Part shown: positions 1-6,593 of the stretch, piece after piece | How positions within the stretch are numbered: position 1 is the stretch's first letter | Layout: the number at the start of each line of letters is the position of its first letter | Source: JBDSLU01 sp039916225 | GTDB taxonomy: Bacteria; Acidobacteriota; Vicinamibacteria; Vicinamibacterales; Vicinamibacteraceae | Direction of reading: 5' to 3' | DNA length: 11,149 nucleotides | Assembly: GCA_039916225.1 (NCBI GenBank) | Contig: JBDSLU010000257.1 | Span: 1-11,149 of the forward strand | Made by a program: the position numbers and the translations under genes | The notes under the pieces: generated by a model | What the model saw: the letters and a program-made list of their open reading frames with translations, nothing else | The model's database searches: none | What the model was told of the DNA's origin: nothing

Positions 1-1692
1 CGTCTCGACACCTGGAAGGCGCTGGCGGCCCGGACGGCCGCGGTGGCCGCCCAGGCCGAAGCCCCCCTGCGCGATGTCGACCAGGCGGTCCGCGATCTGA
101 AGGCCGTGCTCGAACCGGCCGGCGGGGCACCTGAGTCCAGCAAGGGCGGTCCGCCCGAGGCGATCGTCGCCGAACTGCGCGCCTCGCTGAACGCGCTCTC
201 GACGCGGATGCGCGAACTGCGCGACGCCGAGGAGTGGCGCCGGTGGGCCAACGCCGGCATCCAGGAAGCGCTGGTCACGCAGGTCGAGGCGCTGAAGTCG
301 TCGAAGGATCTGCCCAACGTCGCGCGCCAGCTGCGCGACCTGCGACGGCAGTGGAAGGCCGTCAGCGCTGGGCGCGATGAGTCCAGTGCGCTCTGGCAGC
401 GCTTCAAGACCGCCGCCGACGAGCTGCAGGGCCGCTGCGACGAGCAGGCCCGCGTGGTCGCCGCCGAGCAGGCCGTTCATCTCACTGCGCGCGTCGCACT
501 GTGTGAAGCGGCGGAAGGCCTGGCCCAGTCGACCGACTGGGTGTCCACCGCCGAGACGCTCAAGCAGCTGCAGACGCAGTGGGCTGCCGCCGGGCCGGCG
601 CCGCGCGATCAGGTCACCGAGCTGGCGCGCCGGTTCCGTACCGCGTGCGACACGTTTTTCACCCGCCGGAAGACCGACCTCACCACGCTGAAGCAGGCGT
701 GGTCGGAGAATGCGGCCAAGAAGGAAGCGCTGTGCGTGCAGGCGGAGACGCTTGCCGAGTCGACGGATTGGCAGGTCGCACTGACCGGCATCAAGCAGCT
801 GCAGGCTGACTGGAAGGCGGTCGGCCCGGTGCGCCGCAATCGCGCCGAGCTGTTGTGGAAGCGCTTCCGCGCGGCGTGCGATCGCTTCTTCGAGCGCTAT
901 GGCTCGCGGCACCTGATCGCCGAGCAGCAGCGGATCGAGCAGCGCGAGAGCGTCGTCCACAAGATCGAGGCGGTCGCGGTCGATGTGGCCGCCGGGACGC
1001 TGCCGGAGGGCATCGCGGAGACGGTCCAGGGCCTCTGGAACGAGTGGCAGAACGGCGCCGGCCTCGCCGGAGAGACGGGTGTCGCGCTGCGCACGCGGTT
1101 CGACACCGCCCTGCACGCCATCGTCGGCGCGGCGGGAGAAGCCTTCGCCGGTTCGCGTTTCGACGTGTCCGCGCAGGTGGCGCGTCGCACCGCGCTGTGC
1201 GAGGACGTCGAGACCGCTGTGGCCGGTCCTTCCAAGCCGTCCGAGGCGGGGTCGTCGCCGGCGGCGACGCTGGCGGCGCTGCTCCGCGAGTCACTGGCCG
1301 CCAATACCATCGGCGGTCGCGTCAACGAAGACTCCAAGCTACGCGTGGTCGCCGACAAGGTGCGGCGCGTGCAGCAGCAGTGGCGCGATCTCGGCCCGGC
1401 CTTCGGCGACGCCGCCGCCGCACTCGAAGCCCGCTTCCACCAGGCCGTCCGTCGCTTCTTCGATCGGCACCCCGAATTGCGCCACGCGTCGTCCGACGCG
1501 CCGCGTCCCGGAGGTCCGCCGCCGCGCTTCGGCGGTGGTCGGCCGGACGGAGCGCGCGGCGATCGGCGCGGCCCCGGAGGTCCGGGCGGGCATCGTCCGG
1601 GCGGGCCGGGAGCTGGCCGCGGGCCGCGTCCCGACAGCCGTCCAGGCGAATCGCGCGACCGCTCGCGCGATCCGCGACCGGTCGGCAGCTAG
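1..1692 (+). CDS. DUF349 repeat protein with Arg/Gly-rich tail (5'-truncated)
   Basis: The frame is open from base 1 to a TAG at 1690-1692, so the true start lies outside the window; the GTG at 43 is only the first start-like codon seen. The 563 visible codons contain about five DUF349-type helical repeats, recognised by a Trp followed about 20 residues later by a Phe and a basic/aromatic cluster. They centre near residues 118-148, 194-226, 271-301, 347-375 and 461-491, counted from base 1. Repeats 2 and 3 are the clearest: both are preceded by an Ala-Leu-Cys helix and a Ser-Thr-Asp-Trp motif, and end in ACDTFF or ACDRFF. Repeats 4 and 5 are more diverged. The last 60 or so residues are disordered and rich in Gly, Arg and Pro, resembling RGG boxes. 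DUF349 proteins are mostly uncharacterised cytoplasmic coiled proteins; nucleic-acid binding through the tail is inference. It converges on the methyltransferase gene after only 14 nt. Confidence 0.85.
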   Translation, partial: RLDTWKALAARTAAVAAQAEAPLRDVDQAVRDLKAVLEPAGGAPESSKGGPPEAIVAELRASLNALSTRMRELRDAEEWRRWANAGIQEALVTQVEALKSSKDLPNVARQLRDLRRQWKAVSAGRDESSALWQRFKTAADELQGRCDEQARVVAAEQAVHLTARVALCEAAEGLAQSTDWVSTAETLKQLQTQWAAAGPAPRDQVTELARRFRTACDTFFTRRKTDLTTLKQAWSENAAKKEALCVQAETLAESTDWQVALTGIKQLQADWKAVGPVRRNRAELLWKRFRAACDRFFERYGSRHLIAEQQRIEQRESVVHKIEAVAVDVAAGTLPEGIAETVQGLWNEWQNGAGLAGETGVALRTRFDTALHAIVGAAGEAFAGSRFDVSAQVARRTALCEDVETAVAGPSKPSEAGSSPAATLAALLRESLAANTIGGRVNEDSKLRVVADKVRRVQQQWRDLGPAFGDAAAALEARFHQAVRRFFDRHPELRHASSDAPRPGGPPPRFGGGRPDGARGDRRGPGGPGGHRPGGPGAGRGPRPDSRPGESRDRSRDPRPVGS

Positions 1693-1706
1693 CGGACAGG
1701 CCGCTC

Positions 1707-2270
1707 CTACGGACGCCGCTCGGCGACGAGGCGTACCAGGGACCTTGTCTGTGGTGTCCAGTCGGTGACGCCGTCCGTGTCCTCGAAGCGCAGGATCCGA
1801 CAGCCGTCGAAAGCGCGAAGCAGAACGACCGGGTGGTTGTCGGCCGGCGGGAGATCAGGTGACCCCGCCGGCGCCGCGAAGTTTTCCACCACGACGATCC
1901 CGCCCGGGCGGAGCGCGCGCATCAGGCTCGCCGAGAAGGGCGGCTGCGTGATCGCTCTCGGCGCGTAGATCACTGCGATCAGGTCCCACTGCGCCTCGCC
2001 GTAGTCGAACCGGTCGAAGGCGGCGAGCCGTGTCGTCAGCGCGACGCCTGCGTGGGCGGCGTCGGCGAGGGCGATGGTCAGGCCCGCCGGCGAGACGTCG
2101 AAGCCGGTGACGTCCCAGCCGGCCTTGGCCAGCGCCAGGGCGTTACGGCCCTGGCCCATTGCGATGTCGAGGGCGCGACCGGGCGGTCGGCCCGCGATCG
2201 CCGAGAGCAGCAGGGCGTTCGGTGCAGGCGTGAAGCCCGGCTCGGCGCTGCGGTAGATCTTGTCGAACAT
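1707..2270 (-). CDS. Class I SAM-dependent methyltransferase
   Basis: From the first in-frame ATG (2270) it encodes 187 residues with a Rossmann-type methyltransferase fold. Motif I is ALDIAMGQGRNA at residues 33-44 (SAM-binding Gly loop). The second-strand acid is Asp58 in GFDVS, and the post-motif RALRPGGIVVVENF at 118-131 matches strand 5 of the family. The target substrate cannot be read from sequence; Met/Gln-Gly-Arg-Asn loops like this occur in uncharacterised tellurite-resistance- or ubiquinone-like methyltransferases. The first residues (MFDKIYRSAEPGF) already look like the middle of a conserved block, and the same frame continues upstream in a coding-like way for about 80 codons without an ATG, GTG or TTG. 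The annotated start is therefore probably not the real N terminus (see the entry at 2271-2510). It lies downstream of speA on the same strand and may be co-transcribed with it. The fold is secure; the start and substrate are not. Confidence 0.8.
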   Translation of the reverse strand: MFDKIYRSAEPGFTPAPNALLLSAIAGRPPGRALDIAMGQGRNALALAKAGWDVTGFDVSPAGLTIALADAAHAGVALTTRLAAFDRFDYGEAQWDLIAVIYAPRAITQPPFSASLMRALRPGGIVVVENFAAPAGSPDLPPADNHPVVLLRAFDGCRILRFEDTDGVTDWTPQTRSLVRLVAERRP

Positions 2271-2510
2271 CAGCGGCCAGGCGTCTGGACGCCCGCGCGC
2301 TAGGCGGATGAGGACGCTCAGCTTCGCCGACGGGTTGGCGACGCCGCGGCTCTCAAGCGCTCGCCCGTAAGCGCGGAAGACCTCGGCGGTATCGTTCAGA
2401 TCGTCGGCTTGACGCAGCCAGGCAAGATAGTCCGCCCAGAGCGCGTCGTCGTCCGGCCTGGCGGTCTCGCCGGGTCTAGTGCGGCGGCTCTTCCAGGTAG
2501 GTGTAGCCGT
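2271..2510 (-). other. Coding-like upstream extension of methyltransferase, no canonical start
   Basis: Reading the methyltransferase frame upstream of ATG 2270 gives 80 further open codons up to a TGA at 2511-2513, inside the end of speA. From about 2453 the codons are mostly G/C-ending and encode a plausible helical region (for example WADYLAWLRQADDL, then VFRAYGRALESRGV, then AWPLMFDKIY). No ATG, GTG or TTG occurs in this frame. In-frame CTG codons lie at 2417-2415, 2399-2397, 2321-2319 and 2273-2271. Possible explanations are a CTG or other rare start, a frameshift (natural or sequencing), loss of the start codon, or translation coupled to speA termination. My recollection that related methyltransferases carry such an N-terminal region cannot be verified here. 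Confidence 0.55.
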
Positions 2511-4428
2511 TCAGCCCTTCGTCGTAGAAGCGCAGCATGGCACCCATCTCGCCGTCGTTGACGCGCCCCTCACGGACCGCGGCTTCGATGTCGGTGCGGA
2601 ACTTCTTGACCAGACCCTCGAGGTCGAACTCGACGTAGTCGAGAACCTCGCGGACCGTGTCGCCCTTCACCACCTCGTCGACGACGATGTTGTCCGAGCC
2701 ATCGAGGCTGACGTGGACGGCGTGCGTGTCGCCGTAGAGGTTGTGCAGGTCGCCGAGGATCTCCTGGTAGGCGCCGACCAGGAAGACACCGAGGTAGTAC
2801 GGCTCACCGTTGAAGGCGTGCAGCGGCAGCGTCTTCTTGACGTCACGGCGATCGATGAACTGGTCGATCTTGCCGTCCGAGTCACAGGTGATGTCGCCGA
2901 TGACGGCGTGTTGCGTCGGCCGCTCGTCGAGGCGGTGGATCGGCATCACCGGGAACAACTGCTTGATCGCCCAGCTGTCCGGGATCGACTGGAAGAGCGA
3001 GAAGTTGCAGAAGTAGGTGTCGCTCATCGACTCGTCGAGGTTCTGCAGCTCCTCGGGGACGTCGTCCATCGTCTGCACCAGCTTCTGCAGCTTGACGCAG
3101 ATCGCCCAGTAGAGATTTTCGGCCTGCGATCGCTGGACGAGCGACAGGTAGCCGCCCGAGAACAGGTTGATCGCCATGTCGAGCGCCTGCTGCGCGTCGT
3201 GGTAGCTCTCGAGCGCGTTGCGGGTGGTGACGCCGCGGTAGGCCTCGATGAGATCGACCAGCGGCTGCTCCATGTCGTCGGTCGCCTTGTCGGGTGTCCG
3301 TTCGTCGCCGAAGCCGGAGGTGCCGAGGACGTTGAAGACGAGCAGGCTGTGATAGGCCACGACGGCCCGGCCGCTCTCCGAGATGATGTTCGGGTGCGGC
3401 ACGCCGGCCTCGTCGCACACCGACTGCAGGTGGTAGACGACGTCGTTGGCGTACTCCTCGAGCGTGTAGTTGGTGCTCGACTCGAAGTTGGTCTGCGAGC
3501 CGTCGTAATCGACGCCCAGGCCGCCGCCGACGTCGAGGTACTGCAGCCCGGCGCCGGCACGGGCCAGCTCGACGTAGACGCGGGCCGCTTCGTTGAGCGC
3601 ACCCTTGACGATGCGGATGTTCGGGATCTGGCTGCCGAGGTGAAAGTGGAGCAGCTTGAGGCAGTCGGCCATGCCGCGCGACTTGAGCTCCTCGAGGCCG
3701 CGCAGGATCTCGGTGACGGTGAGGCCGAACTTGGAGCGGTAGCCGCCCGACGACTGCCAGCGGCCGCCGCCGCGCGCCGCCAGCTTGACGCGCATGCCGA
3801 TCTGCGGGCGCACCCCAACCTTGGCCGCGTACTCGAGGATCAAGGCCAGCTCGGTGTATTTCTCGACCACCGGGATGACGTTGCGCCCGATTTTCTGGGC
3901 CATCATCGCCATCTCGATGAACTCGGCGTCCTTGAACCCGTTGCAGATGATCGGCGTGTTGTTGTCGGCGAGCGCGGCGACCGCGAACAGCTCGGGCTTC
4001 GATCCGGCTTCGAGGCCGAAGCCGTAGGGTCGGCCGAACTCGAAGACCTCCTCGACGACCTGGCGCTGCTGGTTGACCTTGATCGGATAGACGCAGGCAT
4101 ATTTGCCCTGGTAGGCGTGCTGCGTGATGGCGCTCTGGAAGGCGTCGTGGATGTCGCGAATCCGGTGCTTGAGGATGTCGCGGAAGCGGATCAGCGTCGG
4201 CAGGCCGAGCCCGCGGACCTGCAGCCGATCGACCAGCTGCTTGAGATCGATGGCGTGGGCCGGGTCCTTCGACGGATGGACCAGGACGTGGCCCTGCGGG
4301 CCGATCGAGAAGTAGCCCTTGCCCCAGCGGGCGATTTCGTAGAGCTCGGGGGCGTCGGTGACGCTCCAGCCATCGCCGACGTCGGTCGCCGAGCGCCCGC
4401 GTCCTATCGTGCCATTGGTCGATGCCAT
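2476..4428 (-). CDS. speA: Biosynthetic arginine decarboxylase
   Basis: Encodes 650 residues, close to the usual 630-660 of SpeA. The enzyme uses PLP to convert L-arginine to agmatine and CO2, the first step of the agmatine route to putrescine and spermidine. It is a fold-III (alanine-racemase-like) decarboxylase. Visible landmarks: Lys117 in YPIKVNQQ as the PLP Schiff-base lysine; HFHLGSQIPN at 261-270; the phosphate-binding LDVGGGLGVDYDGS at 298-311; SESGRAVVAYHS at 350-361; the catalytic-loop CDSDGKID at 515-522; YYLGVFLVGAYQEILGD at 544-560; and the typical C terminus YTYLEE. The ATG at 4428 gives the expected N terminus before the conserved ARWGKGYFSI; no clear Shine-Dalgarno site precedes it. 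A 151-nt gap with a triple tandem repeat separates it from bactofilin upstream. No agmatinase or agmatine deiminase gene is adjacent. Confidence 0.97.
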   Translation of the reverse strand: MASTNGTIGRGRSATDVGDGWSVTDAPELYEIARWGKGYFSIGPQGHVLVHPSKDPAHAIDLKQLVDRLQVRGLGLPTLIRFRDILKHRIRDIHDAFQSAITQHAYQGKYACVYPIKVNQQRQVVEEVFEFGRPYGFGLEAGSKPELFAVAALADNNTPIICNGFKDAEFIEMAMMAQKIGRNVIPVVEKYTELALILEYAAKVGVRPQIGMRVKLAARGGGRWQSSGGYRSKFGLTVTEILRGLEELKSRGMADCLKLLHFHLGSQIPNIRIVKGALNEAARVYVELARAGAGLQYLDVGGGLGVDYDGSQTNFESSTNYTLEEYANDVVYHLQSVCDEAGVPHPNIISESGRAVVAYHSLLVFNVLGTSGFGDERTPDKATDDMEQPLVDLIEAYRGVTTRNALESYHDAQQALDMAINLFSGGYLSLVQRSQAENLYWAICVKLQKLVQTMDDVPEELQNLDESMSDTYFCNFSLFQSIPDSWAIKQLFPVMPIHRLDERPTQHAVIGDITCDSDGKIDQFIDRRDVKKTLPLHAFNGEPYYLGVFLVGAYQEILGDLHNLYGDTHAVHVSLDGSDNIVVDEVVKGDTVREVLDYVEFDLEGLVKKFRTDIEAAVREGRVNDGEMGAMLRFYDEGLNGYTYLEEPPH

Positions 4429-4526
4429 GGGTTTCAGGATCAGAGCGTCAGGCGGGACGGGCCGGGACGGCGGTAAATGGCGTAAGCATGGTGTGAGCTT
4501 CCGGCGCTACGAGTGTGACGAGCGAC

Positions 4527-4568
4527 CCCGAATCGATGATCCCGAATCGATGATCCCGAATCGATGAT
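4527..4568. repeat. Three perfect tandem copies of a 14-bp repeat
   Basis: The unit CCCGAATCGATGAT occurs at 4527-4540, 4541-4554 and 4555-4568 with no mismatch. Each copy contains the self-complementary ATCGAT. The array lies between the bactofilin stop (4580) and the speA start (4428), about 100-140 nt upstream of speA on the minus strand. It could be a set of binding sites, part of the bactofilin 3' end, or a slippage-prone microsatellite-like element; the sequence does not decide. Confidence 0.9.
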
Positions 4569-4579
4569 CGACGGGCCGC

Positions 4580-4981
4580 TCACGAGGTCGCGGCGCGGGT
4601 CATCCGATAGCGGGCGACGTGGACGGCGGCATCGACGCGTCGGGTCTCGACCCGCGCCTGGATCTCGGCGCCTTCGGCCAGCGCGACCTTGGGCGCGGCA
4701 ATCTCGCCGGAGACACGAGCGCCTCTCCGCACGTCGATGATCTCGGTCGCGGTGATGCGGCCCGAGAACTGGCCGAGGATGGTGACGTCGCGGGCCAGGA
4801 TGCGGGCGTCGACCCGGGCGCCGGCGGCAATCGTCAGCGCACAACCGGGCATGTCGATGGTGCCGCTGATGGCGCCCTCGACGAGCAAATCTTCGGATGC
4901 GGCCACGTCGCCGACGACCGACGAGGTCCGCGGCATCACGGTGGCAATTGGCGAGCTCGCGCTCACGGGAGACACACTCAC
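4580..4981 (-). CDS. Bactofilin (polymer-forming cytoskeletal protein)
   Basis: A 133-residue protein with one bactofilin (DUF583) beta-helix domain spanning about residues 22-118. The start signature is GDVAASEDLLVEGAISGTI at 24-42, followed by the short repeating hydrophobic/Gly turns of the helix (TIAAGARVDARILARDVTILGQFSGRITATEIIDVRRGARVSGEIAA, in several turns). Bactofilins polymerise without nucleotides and localise at the inner membrane, where they scaffold cell-wall or envelope machinery. This is a small form with a short N tail and a short basic C tail. A GTG start at 4981 is chosen because an in-frame TAA lies four codons upstream; GTGs at codons 3 and 6 are alternatives. No Shine-Dalgarno site is seen, but a CATAAT box lies 8 nt before the GTG. 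No M23 peptidase partner is adjacent; the neighbour 33 nt upstream is a small membrane protein. Confidence 0.9.
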   Translation of the reverse strand: MSVSPVSASSPIATVMPRTSSVVGDVAASEDLLVEGAISGTIDMPGCALTIAAGARVDARILARDVTILGQFSGRITATEIIDVRRGARVSGEIAAPKVALAEGAEIQARVETRRVDAAVHVARYRMTRAATS

Positions 4982-4989
4982 AGCAGCGA

Positions 4990-4995
4990 ATTATG
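4990..4995 (-). promoter_or_regulatory. Putative -10 box (CATAAT) for bactofilin, leaderless type
   Basis: On the minus strand CATAAT matches five of six positions of the sigma-70 -10 consensus and lies 8 nt before the GTG start at 4981. Transcription would begin at or next to the start codon. No good -35 hexamer is visible at 16-18 nt. It would give bactofilin its own promoter in the 33-nt gap behind the membrane-protein gene. Confidence 0.4.
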
Positions 4996-5014
4996 CAACA
5001 TCTTGCCGCCGCGA

Positions 5015-5488
5015 TCACGATGAATCGCGTCCCTGCGCGTCGTCGGAGTCGCCTGCCTCGCCGGCGCGCGCGAGCCACGCCGCGCCGAGCGCGAGTGCGA
5101 TATCGCGCACGACCGCGACGATGGCGGCGACACGCGCTTCGGAAGGCGCAAGATTGCTCGGCAACTCGGGGAAGGCGCGCTCGAGCGCTGTCGCGCCGAT
5201 GGAGGCGCAGGCCCACAGCGCGACGCCCCGCCACGCACCCGCCTCATGCGCGCGCAACCGCCGCGCGACGGCGATGCCGGCGCCGATCAGCGCGACGCGC
5301 GCGGCGACGAGCACCCACGCGGCGACGCCGAACCATGCAAAGCGCGGCAGCGCGCGATCCAGCGTGAGTGCGAGCGACGCCGGCTGGACCACGAGCAGCC
5401 AGATGACGATGGCATGACGCGCGAGCCATCGCCCACGTCCCTCGGGTCGCGGTTCGCTCCGGGAGCGAACTGATAAGCTAAGTCGCAT
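5015..5488 (-). CDS. Small hypothetical membrane protein (about four TM helices)
   Basis: I do not recognise a family. From ATG 5488 it would encode 157 residues. Hydrophobic segments lie at about 25-43, 50-74, 86-100 and 119-140, consistent with four membrane helices, with a basic N terminus (Arg-rich residues 8-24) and an acidic C tail (GEAGDSDDAQ). The start is uncertain. The first codons (CGA CTT AGC TTA TCA GTT) are unlike the GC-ending codons used elsewhere, contain a perfect palindrome, and the ATG overlaps the ATG of the divergent aminotransferase. The only in-frame alternative nearby is a GTG at 5392 that would cut into the first helix. The downstream part has normal codon use for this genome. 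Bactofilin follows after 33 nt on the same strand, so co-transcription and an envelope partnership are possible (inference). Confidence 0.55.
   Translation of the reverse strand: MRLSLSVRSRSEPRPEGRGRWLARHAIVIWLLVVQPASLALTLDRALPRFAWFGVAAWVLVAARVALIGAGIAVARRLRAHEAGAWRGVALWACASIGATALERAFPELPSNLAPSEARVAAIVAVVRDIALALGAAWLARAGEAGDSDDAQGRDSS
5452..5470. promoter_or_regulatory. Perfect 19-bp palindrome, candidate operator
   Basis: GTTCGCTCC-G-GGAGCGAAC has two 9-bp perfect arms around one base. It ends 16 nt before the aminotransferase ATG at 5487 and immediately precedes the TGATAAGCT sequence proposed as that gene's -10 region. If transcription starts at the ATG, the palindrome covers about -35 to -17, a common repressor site. 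No T run follows, so a terminator is unlikely. It would also fall inside the first codons of the divergent membrane gene if that starts at 5488. Confidence 0.5.
5474..5479 (+). promoter_or_regulatory. Putative -10 box (TAAGCT) for aminotransferase
   Basis: TAAGCT fits the TANNNT pattern and lies 7 nt before ATG 5487; the overlapping GATAAG at 5472-5477 is an alternative reading. No Shine-Dalgarno site precedes the ATG and no good -35 hexamer is seen. The arrangement suggests a leaderless transcript. Confidence 0.35.
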
Positions 5489-6593
5489 GATCGTGTGGCC
5501 TGCGGCGCCGTACCTGGCCTGGGCGCGCAGCCGCCCGGCGGCGAGGTACGACCTGGCCGCGAGCGATCTGCTGCCGGTCACCGCGCACGAGTGGCCGGCG
5601 ATGTGCGTGCCGGCTGGCGACGATGGCGATGGCGATGGCGCCGATCTCGAGGCCGCGCTGGCGGCGGCGATTGCCGCGCACGCCGGCGTCTCGCGCGATC
5701 GCGTCGTGACCGCAGTCGGCGCGTCCGGCGCCAACTTCCTCGCCCTGGCGGCGCTGGTGCGGCCGGGCGATGCCGTGCTCGTCGAGGATCCGGGCCACCT
5801 GCCCCTCGCCGCCGCGTGCCGCCTGTTCGGCGCCGAGGTCGTCGCGCTGCCGCGTCGCGCGCCGGACGGCTACACGGTCGAAGCGGAGGCCATCGCCGCG
5901 GCCCTCACGCGGCGGACGCGACTCGTGGTGCTGAGCCGCCCGCACAACCCCTCCGGCGCGCTGCTCGGCACGCGCGCCCTCGAAGCCATCGCCGACGTCG
6001 CCGAACGGGCCCGCGTCCATGTGCTGGTGGACGAAGTGTACCTGGACACGCTCGGCGGCGCCTCGCTGGCGCCGGCGGCCGTGGTCAGCGAGCGCTTCAT
6101 TTCGACGTCGAGCCTGACCAAGGCCTACGGCCTGGTCGGCGTGCGCTGTGGCTGGGCGCTGGCGGCGCCCGGTGTCGCGGCCCGCATGCGCGCCGCGCGC
6201 GCCGTGGTCGCGCCGGCCGCCGCGCGCTCGTCGGGGCTGGCGTTGCGCGCGTTCGCCGATCTCGCGCTGCTGGCTGATCGCGCGCGGAGGATCATCGTCA
6301 GCAACCGCAGCCACCTGGAACGTAGGCTGGCCGGGCGGGACGATCTCGCGTGGATGGCGCCAGGCGGCGGCACCGTGGCGTTTCCGCGGCTGCTGCGCGT
6401 CACGGACGTCGACGCCTTCGTCGATCGCCTGCTCGTCGAACATCACACGGCGGTCATCCCCGGCCGCTTCTTCGGCCACCCGCAGCACGTGCGGGTCGCC
6501 TTCGGCACCGGCGCCGAGGAACTGGCTCGCGGCCTCGACGCCCTGGCCACCGCCCTCGACGCCGCTGCCCATGTGGAGACCGCTCACCGATGA
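5487..6593 (+). CDS. PLP-dependent aminotransferase, class I/II
   Basis: A 368-residue fold-type-I aminotransferase. Motifs in order: GASGANFLALAALVRPGD at 78-95 (cofactor phosphate loop region); Asn154 in SRPHNPSG; Asp182 and Tyr185 in VDEVYLD (pyridine N and O3 contacts); Lys212 in STSSLTKAYG, the Schiff-base lysine; Arg220 in VGVRCGWA (phosphate contact); and Arg336 in HVRVAFG, the substrate carboxylate arginine. All key residues are present, so it should be active. The amino donor cannot be told from sequence. It is slightly short for the family (usually 380-400), and an Asp/Gly-rich loop at 45-51 comes from three GATGGC repeats. ATG 5487 is the start: the N-terminal block AWARSRPAARYDLAASDLLP follows directly. 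The stop overlaps the start of the FKBP gene as ATGA, implying translational coupling. Confidence 0.93.
   Translation: MIVWPAAPYLAWARSRPAARYDLAASDLLPVTAHEWPAMCVPAGDDGDGDGADLEAALAAAIAAHAGVSRDRVVTAVGASGANFLALAALVRPGDAVLVEDPGHLPLAAACRLFGAEVVALPRRAPDGYTVEAEAIAAALTRRTRLVVLSRPHNPSGALLGTRALEAIADVAERARVHVLVDEVYLDTLGGASLAPAAVVSERFISTSSLTKAYGLVGVRCGWALAAPGVAARMRAARAVVAPAAARSSGLALRAFADLALLADRARRIIVSNRSHLERRLAGRDDLAWMAPGGGTVAFPRLLRVTDVDAFVDRLLVEHHTAVIPGRFFGHPQHVRVAFGTGAEELARGLDALATALDAAAHVETAHR

Noticed and set aside
2479..4476. A 665-codon open frame on the plus strand, antisense to all of speA
   Set aside because: It is slightly longer than speA but mirrors it exactly. GC-rich third codon positions in speA remove stops from this antisense frame, and its Asp/Val/Leu/Arg-rich translation has no recognisable domain.
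5452..5470. Reading the palindrome as a rho-independent terminator
   Set aside because: No T tract follows on either strand, and it sits before starts rather than after stops.
5478..6587. A 369-codon minus-strand open frame antisense to the aminotransferase
   Set aside because: The sense frame carries all PLP-enzyme motifs; the antisense translation is Arg/Gly-rich with no family resemblance.
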